64,000 nucleotides of DNA from Flavobacterium sp. ACN6 (GTDB lineage: Bacteria > Bacteroidota > Bacteroidia > Flavobacteriales > Flavobacteriaceae), in NCBI RefSeq assembly GCF_002304005.1, contig NZ_MRCQ01000014.1:1-64000 (forward strand). Reading direction: 5' to 3'. The position numbers and the translations under genes are program-made. Below are positions 27,273 to 36,589 of the stretch, one piece after another. Position 1 is the stretch's first letter. Every line of letters begins with the position of its first letter. The notes beneath the pieces are model-generated. The model made no database searches and was not told where the DNA came from. It was given only the letters and a program-made list of their open reading frames with translations.

Positions 27273-29060
27273 ATGAAAACAGTCCCGCAGCAGCTCCTTA
27301 AAATAAAACAGCTCCTTATCGAAGGACAGAAAAAAATAACCCGCAAACAGTTCATTTTTCTGTCAAGCATCCTAATTGGAATAATTGCCGCTTTCGCCGT
27401 CATCTTTTTAAAAGCCTTTGCCCACGGGGTCTTCTCATTTGCGACCTACATTAACGGCATAGTAAAATTAAGCTTTATCAACAGCGTGCTTCCGGTTATC
27501 GGAATCGTATTGACAGCCTTTATAGTTAAGAGGTTCCTAGGGGGCAGCCTGGAAAAGGGCACCTCACAAATCCTGTATGTAGTGGCACGTAAAGCCAGCA
27601 TCCTGCCTAAAAAACAAATGTATGCCCAGATCATGACCAGTTCCCTTACCGTGGGACTAGGGGGATCGGCTGGGCTGGAAAGTCCGATTGTCATCACCGG
27701 GGCAGCATTTGGTTCCAATTTTGCCCAGCAGTTTAAATTAAGCTATCAGGAGCGCACTTTACTGATAGGATGCGGGGTGGCAGCCGGTATAGCAGCGGCT
27801 TTCAACGCGCCTATAGCCGGTGTACTTTTTGCTATCGAGGTGCTGCTGGTAGATGTGACCATTGCAGCCTTTACCCCTATTATGATTGCAGCAGCCACAG
27901 GTGCACTGGTTTCAGCGGTGGTGCTGAACGAAAATATACTGCTGGGGTTTAGAGAAAAGCAGACCTTTGATTACCACAATATTCCATTTTACGTGATCCT
28001 GGGCCTCTTTACAGGTTTCACTGCCGTTTTTTACGCCAGAAAGTTTTTAAAAACCGAACATTTTTTTGCGCACTTAAAATTCGGTCCCTATAAAAAAGCC
28101 TTAATTGGAGGAGCGGTATTGGGAATTCTTATTTTTATTTTCCCCACGCTGTTCGGTGAGGGCTATGAGAGCATTAAAATCCTGGCCGATAAGAACCCAG
28201 GCGTGCTTTTAAAGAACACACTGTTTGAATCCTATAACAACAGCTGGGTGCTGCTGGCTTTTGTGGGGTTTTCCATGTTTCTTAAAGCTTTTGCTTCAGG
28301 GATAACATTGGGAAGCGGCGGTAACGGAGGCAACTTTGCCCCTTCCTTATTTCTGGGCTCCTATGCCGGATATTTTTTCTCGAAACTTTTAAATCTAACC
28401 GGCTTAACAGATCTTCCAATAAGCAATTTTACCCTTGTAGGGATGGCCGGAATTCTCAGCGGGCTGTTTCATGCCCCGCTGACAGCGATCTTCCTTATTG
28501 CAGAAATAACCGGAGGCTATGATCTGATGATTCCTCTTATGATAGTGGCTTCTGTGAGCTTTGCTGTTTCAAAACGTTTTGAGAAACATTCACTGGATGT
28601 AAAAAACCTTGCCAGAAAAGGAAATGCTTTCACCAGCAACAAAGACAGCAATATTCTCTGCAGCCTCAACATTGAGGATCTGGTACAAAAAGATTATCTA
28701 ACCCTTACAGCAGAACAGGATCTTGAAAAAGTATCAGATCTTCTAGCACATTCCGACCAGGTTGTTTTTGGAGTGGTAAGCTCGGAGAATGAGCTCGAGG
28801 GACTGGTTTATTTTGATGACATCAGAGAAATCATTTTTGATGCCTCTCAAATTAAAAACGCCATTGTAAAAAATCTCATGACCCCGCCGGTTCAAATCAT
28901 TCACCTCTTTGACAGCATGGAAACCGTTATGAATAAATTTGAGAAAAGCAATAAAATTTTTCTTCCTGTGGAAAAAAACGGGAAGTACTATGGTTTTATT
29001 ACTAAATCAGATATTTTAGAATCCTACCGAAACAGACTCAGATCCATGACCTTTGAATAA
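27273..29060 (+). CDS. ClC-family chloride channel/transporter with CBS domains
   Basis: The 595-residue inner-membrane protein has a ClC core (about 25-430) and a C-terminal pair of CBS domains (about 460-585). The anion filter motifs are present: GSAGLESP (131-138, gating Glu136), the GGNFAPSLFLG loop and a helix-rich C-half. At the site of the internal proton glutamate (Glu203 in E. coli ClC-ec1) the sequence is FAIEV, so the first Glu is kept (Glu189) but the second is Val190. Valine at this place is typical of ClC channels rather than Cl-/H+ exchangers. The CBS pair may sense nucleotides. The gene opens a run of ion and osmolyte genes. Confidence 0.9.
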   Translation: MKTVPQQLLKIKQLLIEGQKKITRKQFIFLSSILIGIIAAFAVIFLKAFAHGVFSFATYINGIVKLSFINSVLPVIGIVLTAFIVKRFLGGSLEKGTSQILYVVARKASILPKKQMYAQIMTSSLTVGLGGSAGLESPIVITGAAFGSNFAQQFKLSYQERTLLIGCGVAAGIAAAFNAPIAGVLFAIEVLLVDVTIAAFTPIMIAAATGALVSAVVLNENILLGFREKQTFDYHNIPFYVILGLFTGFTAVFYARKFLKTEHFFAHLKFGPYKKALIGGAVLGILIFIFPTLFGEGYESIKILADKNPGVLLKNTLFESYNNSWVLLAFVGFSMFLKAFASGITLGSGGNGGNFAPSLFLGSYAGYFFSKLLNLTGLTDLPISNFTLVGMAGILSGLFHAPLTAIFLIAEITGGYDLMIPLMIVASVSFAVSKRFEKHSLDVKNLARKGNAFTSNKDSNILCSLNIEDLVQKDYLTLTAEQDLEKVSDLLAHSDQVVFGVVSSENELEGLVYFDDIREIIFDASQIKNAIVKNLMTPPVQIIHLFDSMETVMNKFEKSNKIFLPVEKNGKYYGFITKSDILESYRNRLRSMTFE

Positions 29061-29090
29061 CTGCTTTATAAATGCAAAAGATCCAAAATG

Positions 29091-29126
29091 CATTACTTTA
29101 AACTTAAATAAAAACTTAAAGTAATG
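29091..29126. terminator. Hairpin after the ClC gene
   Basis: CATTACTTTAA (29091-29101) pairs with TTAAAGTAATG (29116-29126) around a 14-base loop. It lies 30 bases after the stop of the ClC gene. The downstream sequence is AT-rich without a long T-run. Confidence 0.45.
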
Positions 29127-29205
29127 AATTATAATATAAAACAACAGCAATACATTAAAACAACATAATACTAAAAGCAAACTAGCACCTGCTTTACCGT
29201 AACGC

Positions 29206-30258
29206 ATGAAAAACTTACTCTTTTTTTTATTTTCTTTACTAATAGTTCAAACAGCACATTCTCAAAATAAGTCTCTAAAAAAGTTTCTAACCCAGCTCCA
29301 GCCAGGTGTTAAAGACACCATATTTCATTTAAGCACCCTGGATTCCATTACGGCAGATCTTCCCGCAACTCTAATCAAAGGCAGCCAGAGCGGTCCCACT
29401 TTTACAATAACGGCAGGTATTCACGGAATGGAATATCCCGCCATAGCCTCTTTGCTGCAGCTTCGCAGGGAAATAAATCCTCAAAAGCTTAAAGGAAATT
29501 TAATCATTATTCCCATCATGAACCTGCAGTCCTTCTACCAAAGAACTCCTTTTGTAAACCCTTCGGACAACCTGAACTTAAACCGTGTTTTTCCAGGAAA
29601 CAAAACAGGAAGCATCACCGAGGTAATTGCCAATTTTATTACCACTCAGGTTTTTGACGCCACGGACGTATTTCTGGATCTGCATGGCGGGGATGTCAAT
29701 GAAGATCTAATACCTTTTATATGTTATTACGATAACAAGGAATTCAAAGAGCAGACCCAGCTGGTTTCCGGTCTTAGTGAAAACAGCGGTTTTTCCACCA
29801 TTGTGAGTTATCCCTATGCCATTTCCGAAGGCCAGCCGGCGATGTATGCCTTTAAGCAGGCCGTAAGGCTGGGTATCCCAGCACTCAGCATTGAAATTGG
29901 AAAGCTTGGCAGCTGCGAGAAGTCAGATGTTTCCTTTACTAAAAATGCAGTTTACCGCATGCTCAAAGAGCTGCAAATGCATGAAAGCAAAAAAGTGATA
30001 CCGGCTGCTCCTGCAAAAAACAAATACAACCGACAGGCCTATGTTTCAGGACCCGGCCAGGGATTATTTTACAGCAGTTTTAAAGCTGGAAGCAAAGTTA
30101 TAAAAGAAGAGGAAATTGGCTATATCACAGATGTTTTCGGACGTAATGTGAAAATAATCACAGCGCCCCAAAGCGGCACAATTCTCTATAAGGCAGGAAG
30201 ACTTCCGGTAAACGAAGGCGAAACATTATTCTGTATCGGCTATAAGGCTGTGAATTAA
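29206..30258 (+). CDS. Secreted succinylglutamate desuccinylase/aspartoacylase-family zinc enzyme
   Basis: The 350-residue protein has a signal peptide (to about residue 19) and an M14-like aspartoacylase fold. The zinc ligands are visible: His73 and Glu76 in GIHGMEYP and His160 in DLHGGD. The probable catalytic Glu230 is in ALSIEIG. A C-terminal beta domain (about 260-345; SGTILYKAG, GETLFCIGY) is typical of the family. These enzymes hydrolyse N-acyl amino acids or related amides; the substrate here is unknown. Export from the cytoplasm is unusual for the classical aspartoacylases but occurs in bacterial relatives. The gene stands between the ClC and DUF389 genes. Confidence 0.85.
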   Translation: MKNLLFFLFSLLIVQTAHSQNKSLKKFLTQLQPGVKDTIFHLSTLDSITADLPATLIKGSQSGPTFTITAGIHGMEYPAIASLLQLRREINPQKLKGNLIIIPIMNLQSFYQRTPFVNPSDNLNLNRVFPGNKTGSITEVIANFITTQVFDATDVFLDLHGGDVNEDLIPFICYYDNKEFKEQTQLVSGLSENSGFSTIVSYPYAISEGQPAMYAFKQAVRLGIPALSIEIGKLGSCEKSDVSFTKNAVYRMLKELQMHESKKVIPAAPAKNKYNRQAYVSGPGQGLFYSSFKAGSKVIKEEEIGYITDVFGRNVKIITAPQSGTILYKAGRLPVNEGETLFCIGYKAVN

Positions 30259-30412
30259 TTTTATATAATACCGAAAGCTCCAAGATCCTGCCGCTTTGAA
30301 AAGAATTAATCTACATGAACAATACTGCCTGCTGTCAGCCGTTTACAATAGTTCGGTGCCTGCCCATTATAATAGTACTATAATTAACGCACTCAGACAA
30401 ATTTAAACTCCT

Positions 30413-30631
30413 ATGAAAAAATTTCAAATTAAAAAAACAGAGCACGGAAAATGGCTTGTATCTCACAACGAAGTACCCAAATTCAGCTGTATTTTTGAAG
30501 ATAAGAAATTCAATTACGACAGAACAATCATCGGCCTTTTAGATCCAGCAGGTGATCCAGAGGAAATTCAGCTTTTGCAAAAAATGGAAAAATGGCTCAA
30601 ACAATACCACAAAGATAAAATCAATGGATAA
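30413..30631 (+). CDS. Small cytoplasmic protein, unknown function
   Basis: The 72-residue product is charged, without signal or membrane segment. It has a beta-rich N-half (KKFQIKKTEHGKWLVSHNEV) and a helical C-half (EEIQLLQKMEKWLKQYHKD). The composition is protein-like and the ORF lies alone in a plus-strand run of genes, which supports it. No family is recognised. Confidence 0.5.
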   Translation: MKKFQIKKTEHGKWLVSHNEVPKFSCIFEDKKFNYDRTIIGLLDPAGDPEEIQLLQKMEKWLKQYHKDKING

Positions 30632-30747
30632 TAAACCAGCCGCTGCACTAATTAATCTGTTTGACCTCCATCCCTGTTATTAAAATAAATCCTATCTTTA
30701 AATACAGCAATGCAATATCACAGCGCTCACACTAACTTAGACAGCTC

Positions 30748-32058
30748 ATGAGAAAAATTACTGATATTCTGAATCTTAGAGAAGGAGAAGACGACAGGGA
30801 AAAAACACTGGAGACCGTTAAAAAAAACATTTCCTTTAAAGGAGCCAATCTTTGGATACTGGCCTGCGCCATAATTGTGGCCTCGGTGGGTCTCAATGTA
30901 AACTCTACAGCTGTTATCATTGGTGCGATGCTGATATCCCCTCTGATGGGGCCTATCGTAGGGGCTGGTTTTGCCTTGGGCATTTATGACTTTTCACTGC
31001 TTAAAAAATCACTCAAAAACCTGCTCAATGCAACGGTTGTGAGTCTGGTGGTCTCCACGCTTTATTTTTATCTGAGCCCTTTCAAGGATGTGCAGTCGGA
31101 GCTACTGGCGAGAACCTCCCCGAACATTTACGATATTCTTATCGCTTTTTTTGGAGGTGTTGTCGGGGTCATTGCCGTTACGCGGTCAGAGAAAGGAAAT
31201 CCTATTCCCGGAGTAGCTATTGCAACGGCATTGATGCCGCCTTTATGCACCGCAGGATATGGGATTGCAACTGCCCAGTGGAGCTTTTTTCTAGGAGCTT
31301 TCTACCTGTATTGCATCAACTGCGTTTTTATCGGTATCGCTACTTTTCTAATTATTAAATACCTGAATTATGCTGCTGTTAAACAGGTGGATGAAAAACA
31401 CCAGCAAAGGGTGAAGTATATTATTGCTTTTCTCATTACTGCCATGCTCGTTCCCAGCAGTTATCTCGCCTACTCCCTATACAGGGAACAGCAGTTTAAA
31501 AAAAATGTAGAGCTTTTTGTTGAAAATGAGTTCAGCAGCAAGGGTTATACGGTGGTTTATAAAAAGACGGATTTTAACGCGAAGCAGAAAAAACTCGAAC
31601 TTGCTTTCTTATCGAAACGATTTTCCGAGAAGGAAATTCAAAGCCTTAAAAGCAGGCTCAACAGCAATAAGTACCTTGCCGGCACCAGCCTTCGCATCAG
31701 ACAGGACAGCACCGACCGCTTTAACGACATAAAAGGCGATATCTTAAATCAGATCAAGAGCAGCGAGAATGAAATGAACGTAAAGGATGTTAAAATAATC
31801 CAGCTGGAAAAAGAGCTGGCAAAAAACAAATTCGACAACAAACAGCTCTTAAAAGAAATAAGAACCTTATTTCCTGATGTCCATTCGCTTTCCATTGCCA
31901 AAAACACTTTAGTAAATTATAAAGACAGCACCACAACGATTACCGCTGTGATCTACGATGCCTCAAAAAACCTAACGGCAGAAGACAGTGAAAAACTCAC
32001 CAAATGGCTCAATGAACGTCTTTTAGTGAAAGATGCCGCATTGTTTAAAAGACAGTAA
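30748..32058 (+). CDS. DUF389 membrane protein
   Basis: The 436-residue protein has five to six N-terminal membrane segments (about 30-250) with the DUF389 hallmarks STAVIIGAMLISPLMGPIVG and GVAIATALMPPLCTAGYG. A soluble C-terminal half (about 255-436) contains a helical, probably coiled-coil stretch (MNVKDVKIIQLEKELAKNKFDNKQLL). The biochemical role of DUF389 is not known. It lies between ion transport genes and converges with nhaA, leaving only 24 bases between the stops. Confidence 0.85.
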   Translation: MRKITDILNLREGEDDREKTLETVKKNISFKGANLWILACAIIVASVGLNVNSTAVIIGAMLISPLMGPIVGAGFALGIYDFSLLKKSLKNLLNATVVSLVVSTLYFYLSPFKDVQSELLARTSPNIYDILIAFFGGVVGVIAVTRSEKGNPIPGVAIATALMPPLCTAGYGIATAQWSFFLGAFYLYCINCVFIGIATFLIIKYLNYAAVKQVDEKHQQRVKYIIAFLITAMLVPSSYLAYSLYREQQFKKNVELFVENEFSSKGYTVVYKKTDFNAKQKKLELAFLSKRFSEKEIQSLKSRLNSNKYLAGTSLRIRQDSTDRFNDIKGDILNQIKSSENEMNVKDVKIIQLEKELAKNKFDNKQLLKEIRTLFPDVHSLSIAKNTLVNYKDSTTTITAVIYDASKNLTAEDSEKLTKWLNERLLVKDAALFKRQ

Positions 32059-32082
32059 GCCCTTAAAAAGAATCAACAAAAA

Positions 32083-33264
32083 CTACTGCTGCTGTTTCTT
32101 TTTATGATACCAGCTCAGCAGTACAAAACCTGATACACCAGCCAGTATAGAAGCAGTAAGTATCGCAAATTTAGCCTCATTCTGATAGGCCTGCTCCTGA
32201 AAAGACAACAGCGCTATAAAGATGGACATCGTAAAGCCGATTCCGCCTAAAAGCCCCAGTCCCAGCACATGAGTCCATGTAGTCTGGGCAGGCAGATCAG
32301 CTGCCCTGATTTTCACCGAGAACCAAGACATTAGAAAAATACCAACGGGTTTGCCCAGCAGAAGACCCAGAATAATTCCAAGTCCGAGATTCCCCGTTAG
32401 TCCCTGCAGCATTTCGGATTCAAAAGCAATGTTAGTATTGGCCAGTGCAAAAACAGGCATGATCAGAAAATTTACCGGACGAGTCAAAGCATGTTCCAGC
32501 TTTTCCAAGGGAGAGTCCGTGTCTTCTTCATTAGTAGGCAGCGTTAAGGCCACGAGCACTCCGGCTATAGTGGCATGAATGCCTGAATGATGGATAAAAT
32601 ACCACATCACCACACCGGGCACCAGGTAAAAAAATAAGTTCTTTACCCCCAAACGGTTAAAAATTATAAGCAGTACAAATATACCCCCTGCATAACCCAG
32701 ATACAGAAAATGAAGTTCAGAGGAATAAAAAACCGCAATGACCAAAATGGCAATCAGATCATCCACTATAGCCAGCGCGGCAAGAAAAATTTTAAGCCCC
32801 GAGGGAACCTTGTCTCCTAAAAGGGAGAGTATCCCAAGCGCAAAGGCGATATCGGTTGCCATTGGGATTCCCCATCCTTTAGCAGTATCAGGACTTTGTC
32901 CGTTAAAAAGAAAGTAAATCAAGGCGGGAACCATAACCCCTCCTACAGCTGCCAGCACCGGCAGGGCCGCATGGCGAAGAGAGGAAAGCTCTCCTTCTAT
33001 CACTTCCCTTTTAATTTCAAGGCCTACCAGTAGAAAAAAAACAGCCATCAAGCCATCATTGATCCAAAGCAGCACCGGATACCGCAGCTGCAGACCAGCT
33101 GTCTCAAATCCCAGCCGATACGCCAAAAAATCATTAAAATGTACTCCGAGTCCTGTATTAGCTATTATAAGAGAAACCAGTACACATATTAGAAGAAGGA
33201 TACCACCTGCTGAGGAAGATTGGAAAAAATGCGTAAAAATTTTAAGATTGATCAGTTTTGCCAT
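32083..33264 (-). CDS. nhaA: Na+/H+ antiporter NhaA
   Basis: The 393-residue protein is of normal NhaA length with about 12 membrane segments. Functional aspartates are conserved: Asp138 in MATDIAFALG and Asp168-Asp169 in AIVDDLIAILVIAVFY, matching Asp133, Asp163 and Asp164 of E. coli NhaA. GLEIKREVIEGEL and GIGFTMSIFI are further family blocks. The protein exchanges internal Na+ for external protons and supports growth at high salt or pH. It is the only minus-strand gene in the ion/osmolyte group. Confidence 0.95.
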   Translation of the reverse strand: MAKLINLKIFTHFFQSSSAGGILLLICVLVSLIIANTGLGVHFNDFLAYRLGFETAGLQLRYPVLLWINDGLMAVFFLLVGLEIKREVIEGELSSLRHAALPVLAAVGGVMVPALIYFLFNGQSPDTAKGWGIPMATDIAFALGILSLLGDKVPSGLKIFLAALAIVDDLIAILVIAVFYSSELHFLYLGYAGGIFVLLIIFNRLGVKNLFFYLVPGVVMWYFIHHSGIHATIAGVLVALTLPTNEEDTDSPLEKLEHALTRPVNFLIMPVFALANTNIAFESEMLQGLTGNLGLGIILGLLLGKPVGIFLMSWFSVKIRAADLPAQTTWTHVLGLGLLGGIGFTMSIFIALLSFQEQAYQNEAKFAILTASILAGVSGFVLLSWYHKKKQQQ

Positions 33265-33510
33265 CTAACAAAAATAGTGATTAACCCTTAAAAATACCAG
33301 CAGGTTCAAAACAAAAAAGCATCCTAACCAGGCGTTTTTTAATTGTACTGGAATATCAATAGTGGAAAAACTGTTTATGAACCCTATCTCCTGGCAGATA
33401 ATGCTGCCTATGTATTGTTATTTTACGCAATAAAGATTAAAAAACTGGAAAGGCACATCCAAATCAGCTATAAAGTACAGAGCAAAATATCGAACTATTT
33501 CGTATTTTCC

Positions 33511-33540
33511 TTGCAATCTGTTTTTATATGGTTAACTTTG
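33511..33540 (+). promoter_or_regulatory. Canonical Bacteroidetes promoter
   Basis: TTG (33511-33513) and TAACTTTG (33533-33540) are 19 bases apart, a close match to the -33/-7 consensus. It points toward the BCCT gene 263 bases downstream, leaving a long leader. A 25-codon ORF starts directly at 33541 but is probably not translated. The rest of 33265-33802 carries no supported gene. Confidence 0.6.
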
Positions 33541-33631
33541 ATGATAGAAATTATTGATACGAAGACTTTAAAACAGCAGTTGTGTAAATTCGTCAGGCCT
33601 GTACAATTACCGCTCTGATCGTTTTATGCCG

Positions 33632-33718
33632 CGGCTTCTCTCTAAGCCGGTATCCCTTAAGCAGTATGCAGCAAAAACACATTGATGCATACTATCCGCA
33701 GCTGCTGCATGTTTTTTT
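33632..33718 (+). ncRNA. Structured leader or small RNA with two exclusive hairpins and a T-run
   Basis: A small hairpin CGGCTT/AAGCCG (33632-33649) is followed by AGTATGCA (33663-33670), which can pair with TGCATACT (33686-33693). Overlapping the same left arm, ATGCAGC (33666-33672) can pair with GCTGCAT (33704-33710), directly followed by GTTTTTTT (33711-33718). The second pairing looks like a terminator and the first would prevent it. With the promoter at 33511-33540 this is an attenuator-like leader for the BCCT transporter gene, or a small RNA of about 170 bases. No known riboswitch class is recognised. Confidence 0.35.
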
Positions 33719-33802
33719 ATCCGCTGTAGTACTCTTTAATTATCAGGCTGTCTCATGCTTAACACTATACTCTATTGAATCGTATTTTGAAAAACTTCCT
33801 AT

Positions 33803-35794
33803 ATGAAAAAAACTATACAAAACACCACCTTTGACAAAGGCGTAGTCATTCCCGGGCTGCTCTTTATACTAGGCATCTGCGCCTTTACAGTCTTGTTTCC
33901 AGCACCAACAGAAGCCGTACTGGAAAGTGTCAAAAACTTCATTTTTGTAAACCTGAACTGGGTGTATGTCTGGTCTGTCACCTTATTTGTGATTTTCCTG
34001 GTGTACCTGATGTGCAGCAAATATGGGAACATCAAGCTAGGCAGTAACGACAGTGAGCCGGAACATTCTTTCTTTTCCTGGATATCGATGCTTTTCGCTG
34101 CAGGTATGGGAATAGGACTGATGTACTTTGCGGTTGCGGAGCCCATGTCCCATTATGCTGGTGAGGGTTTTGCCGGTAACCATTATAACAATCAGGCAGA
34201 AAATGCCCAGCTGTATACGTTTTTTCACTGGGGCATACATGCCTGGGCCGTTTACGGGCTGGTGGGGCTTTGCCTAGCCTATTTTACCTACCGCTATCGA
34301 CTGCCGTTGTCTCTGAGAAGCTGTCTGTATCCGCTTTTAAAAGAAAAAATTAACGGCGGCTGGGGAAATGCTGTGGATGTTTTTGCTCTCTGCAGCACCT
34401 TTTTCGGTATTACTACCACACTGGGTTTTGGTGTAGTGCAGATTAATTCAGGTCTCAAGGCCTTAAATATCATCCCGCAGGCGGATTTTGCCACTCAGAC
34501 AGGTATTGTCGCGGTGCTCGTTACGCTGGCTGTTTTCTCGGCCATATCTGGAGTCAGTAAAGGAATCAAAATCTTAAGCAACATTAATATCTCGGCAGCT
34601 GTCCTACTAATGCTATTTGTACTTATTGCAGGTCCAACGGTCTATATCATAGGCAGTTTTACACAAGGTGTGGGAAACTACATCAGCAGTTTTTTTACCA
34701 TATCTTTCAATACCCATGTATACGATGAAAAATCCCTGCCGTGGTTCTACAACTGGACCATCTTATACTGGGCCTGGTGGATATCATGGGCTCCTTTTGT
34801 GGGGCTTTTTATCGCCCGTATTTCCAAAGGACGCACCATAAAATCTTTTGTAGCAGCCGTACTTCTCCTTCCGACACTCTTTAATTTGATCTGGATGTCG
34901 GTTTTTGGAAGCAGTGCGATCTGGACGGATTTTCATATTGCAGATGGAGCCTTAAGCATCCTTGTGGATAATCCGGAAGCGCTAATGTTTAGCTTTCTGG
35001 AATACCTGCCCTTTGCTTCTATTTCAAAGGCCGTTGTAATCCTTATTGTAATTATATTTTTTATGACCTCGGCAGATTCTGGAATCCTGGTCATGGACAG
35101 CATTGCAACGAAAAACTCACAGGTATCACCCATCTGGCAGAAAATTTTCTGGGGCGCGCTGCTCGCTGTAATCTCTCTTTTATTGCTGCAGGCAGGCGGT
35201 CTGAAGGCGCTGCAGACCATGACACTCATTACCGCGCTCCCATTTGCTGTAATCATGCTCTTTATGGCAGCGGCTTTAATGAAAGGCCTGGTGATCGATT
35301 ACAGCTACTACCAGCGGAGTTTTGCAGTCTCCACAGTTCCCTGGTCCGGAAGATTATGGAAACAGCGCTTAAAACAGATTGTTACTTTTAAAGACCGCAG
35401 GTCAGCAGAAGCCTTTATAATTATCAAAGCGGAACAGGCTTTTCTGGAACTACAGGAGGAATTTGCCCACAGAGGAATTCAGGCCTCGGTCCAATCTGCC
35501 TCAGATCCTTTCAGTGTGGAGCTGCAGATCCCGCATGACAGGGTGCATAATTTCATTTACGGCGTACAGGTACAGTCCAAAAAAGTCTCAGGTTTTTTGG
35601 TAGAGGAACAGAATCTGCCTGAATTCCAAAACAGCCGCACCTATTATCCCAAAACCTATTTTGGCGATACCCGGCCAGGATATGATGTGCAGTATTTTAC
35701 AAAAAATGAACTTATCAGCGATGTGTTGAAACATTACGAAAGATTTCTTGACATTACTGCAGAAGAATCAAATGAAATGTTTACCAGTAAATAA
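33803..35794 (+). CDS. BCCT family betaine/choline/carnitine transporter
   Basis: The 663-residue protein has 12 membrane segments in the first 510 residues and a soluble C-terminal tail of about 150 residues, as in BetT-like members. Family blocks are AAGMGIGLMYFAVAEPMSHY, the Trp motif WAWWISWAPFVGLFIARISKGRTI and MTSADSGILVMDSIAT. It imports a quaternary amine such as glycine betaine or choline, driven by Na+ or H+. The tail may act in osmotic regulation. A strong promoter and a structured leader precede it. The substrate cannot be fixed from sequence alone. Confidence 0.9.
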   Translation: MKKTIQNTTFDKGVVIPGLLFILGICAFTVLFPAPTEAVLESVKNFIFVNLNWVYVWSVTLFVIFLVYLMCSKYGNIKLGSNDSEPEHSFFSWISMLFAAGMGIGLMYFAVAEPMSHYAGEGFAGNHYNNQAENAQLYTFFHWGIHAWAVYGLVGLCLAYFTYRYRLPLSLRSCLYPLLKEKINGGWGNAVDVFALCSTFFGITTTLGFGVVQINSGLKALNIIPQADFATQTGIVAVLVTLAVFSAISGVSKGIKILSNINISAAVLLMLFVLIAGPTVYIIGSFTQGVGNYISSFFTISFNTHVYDEKSLPWFYNWTILYWAWWISWAPFVGLFIARISKGRTIKSFVAAVLLLPTLFNLIWMSVFGSSAIWTDFHIADGALSILVDNPEALMFSFLEYLPFASISKAVVILIVIIFFMTSADSGILVMDSIATKNSQVSPIWQKIFWGALLAVISLLLLQAGGLKALQTMTLITALPFAVIMLFMAAALMKGLVIDYSYYQRSFAVSTVPWSGRLWKQRLKQIVTFKDRRSAEAFIIIKAEQAFLELQEEFAHRGIQASVQSASDPFSVELQIPHDRVHNFIYGVQVQSKKVSGFLVEEQNLPEFQNSRTYYPKTYFGDTRPGYDVQYFTKNELISDVLKHYERFLDITAEESNEMFTSK

Positions 35795-36589
35795 AAAAGA
35801 AAAACAGTAGGTCTGCGCCCCAAAAAGTCAGCCCCTATTTGTGGGCATTTTCATGGAAAGTTAAGTAAAGTACAGTTATCAATTCAAATTGGAATGTGCA
35901 GCATTAGCAGTTATTAAAAGCAATCGGCTCACACCCTTACTGTTTTGTCACAATAATAAAACCCCTACTTCAATTTTAAAGTAAAATTAGCATTAAGGAC
36001 GAACCTTCAGATTTATTGAAATAAACATACTACAGCAATTGATTCTGCCCAGAACGGGGTTAGAACCAAGCTATACAGTTGATTAAGCAAGCTTAATATG
36101 TAGAGCAATATAAGGCATTTCGAGTCTATTATCTCTTCTAATAGTAATATTCTCCACAGTCTACAGCTGCCCGGGGACTAAACGTCTATGCAGGATTTAG
36201 AAGCAATAATCCAGCATTTACCTGATAGACCGGCATAATCATTGTTCACAACGGCAGTAGTACTCTTTTTATCTCCTGTCTTTACCAGCTATGCTGGCTC
36301 AGATTTTAAGTACTAAATTTTAATGAACAGCGCATTACTTTCCTTTATATATCAATATATTGCGCAATAAATTGTTAAAAATTATAATTTGTTCAATATT
36401 TCAGAAAAATCATTAAACAAATTAAAGAATTATTTTTTAACTTAGTTTAAATATGATACGTAACTCTTTTTCACAACTCTGATGTAACGCAACTACATAG
36501 TAATAGTGAAACTCATTTACATTGTTATATAACTCTTTAACCTTAAAAACAAGTTAGCTTCGCACAGCACAATCTAAAATCAAATCGCC
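35795..36589. other. Intergenic region of about 800 bases
   Basis: No gene is supported. GCCC/GGGC (35831-35846) followed by ATTTT may be a weak terminator for the BCCT gene. ATTAAGC/GCTTAAT (36082-36097) is a short palindrome. Nothing else distinctive was seen. Confidence 0.45.

Noticed and set aside
33343..33618. 91-codon plus-strand ORF between nhaA and the BCCT gene
   Set aside because: The canonical promoter lies inside it, and its composition and lack of a domain do not support translation.
33799..34146. Minus-strand ORF opposite the BCCT gene start
   Set aside because: Antisense shadow of a conserved transporter.
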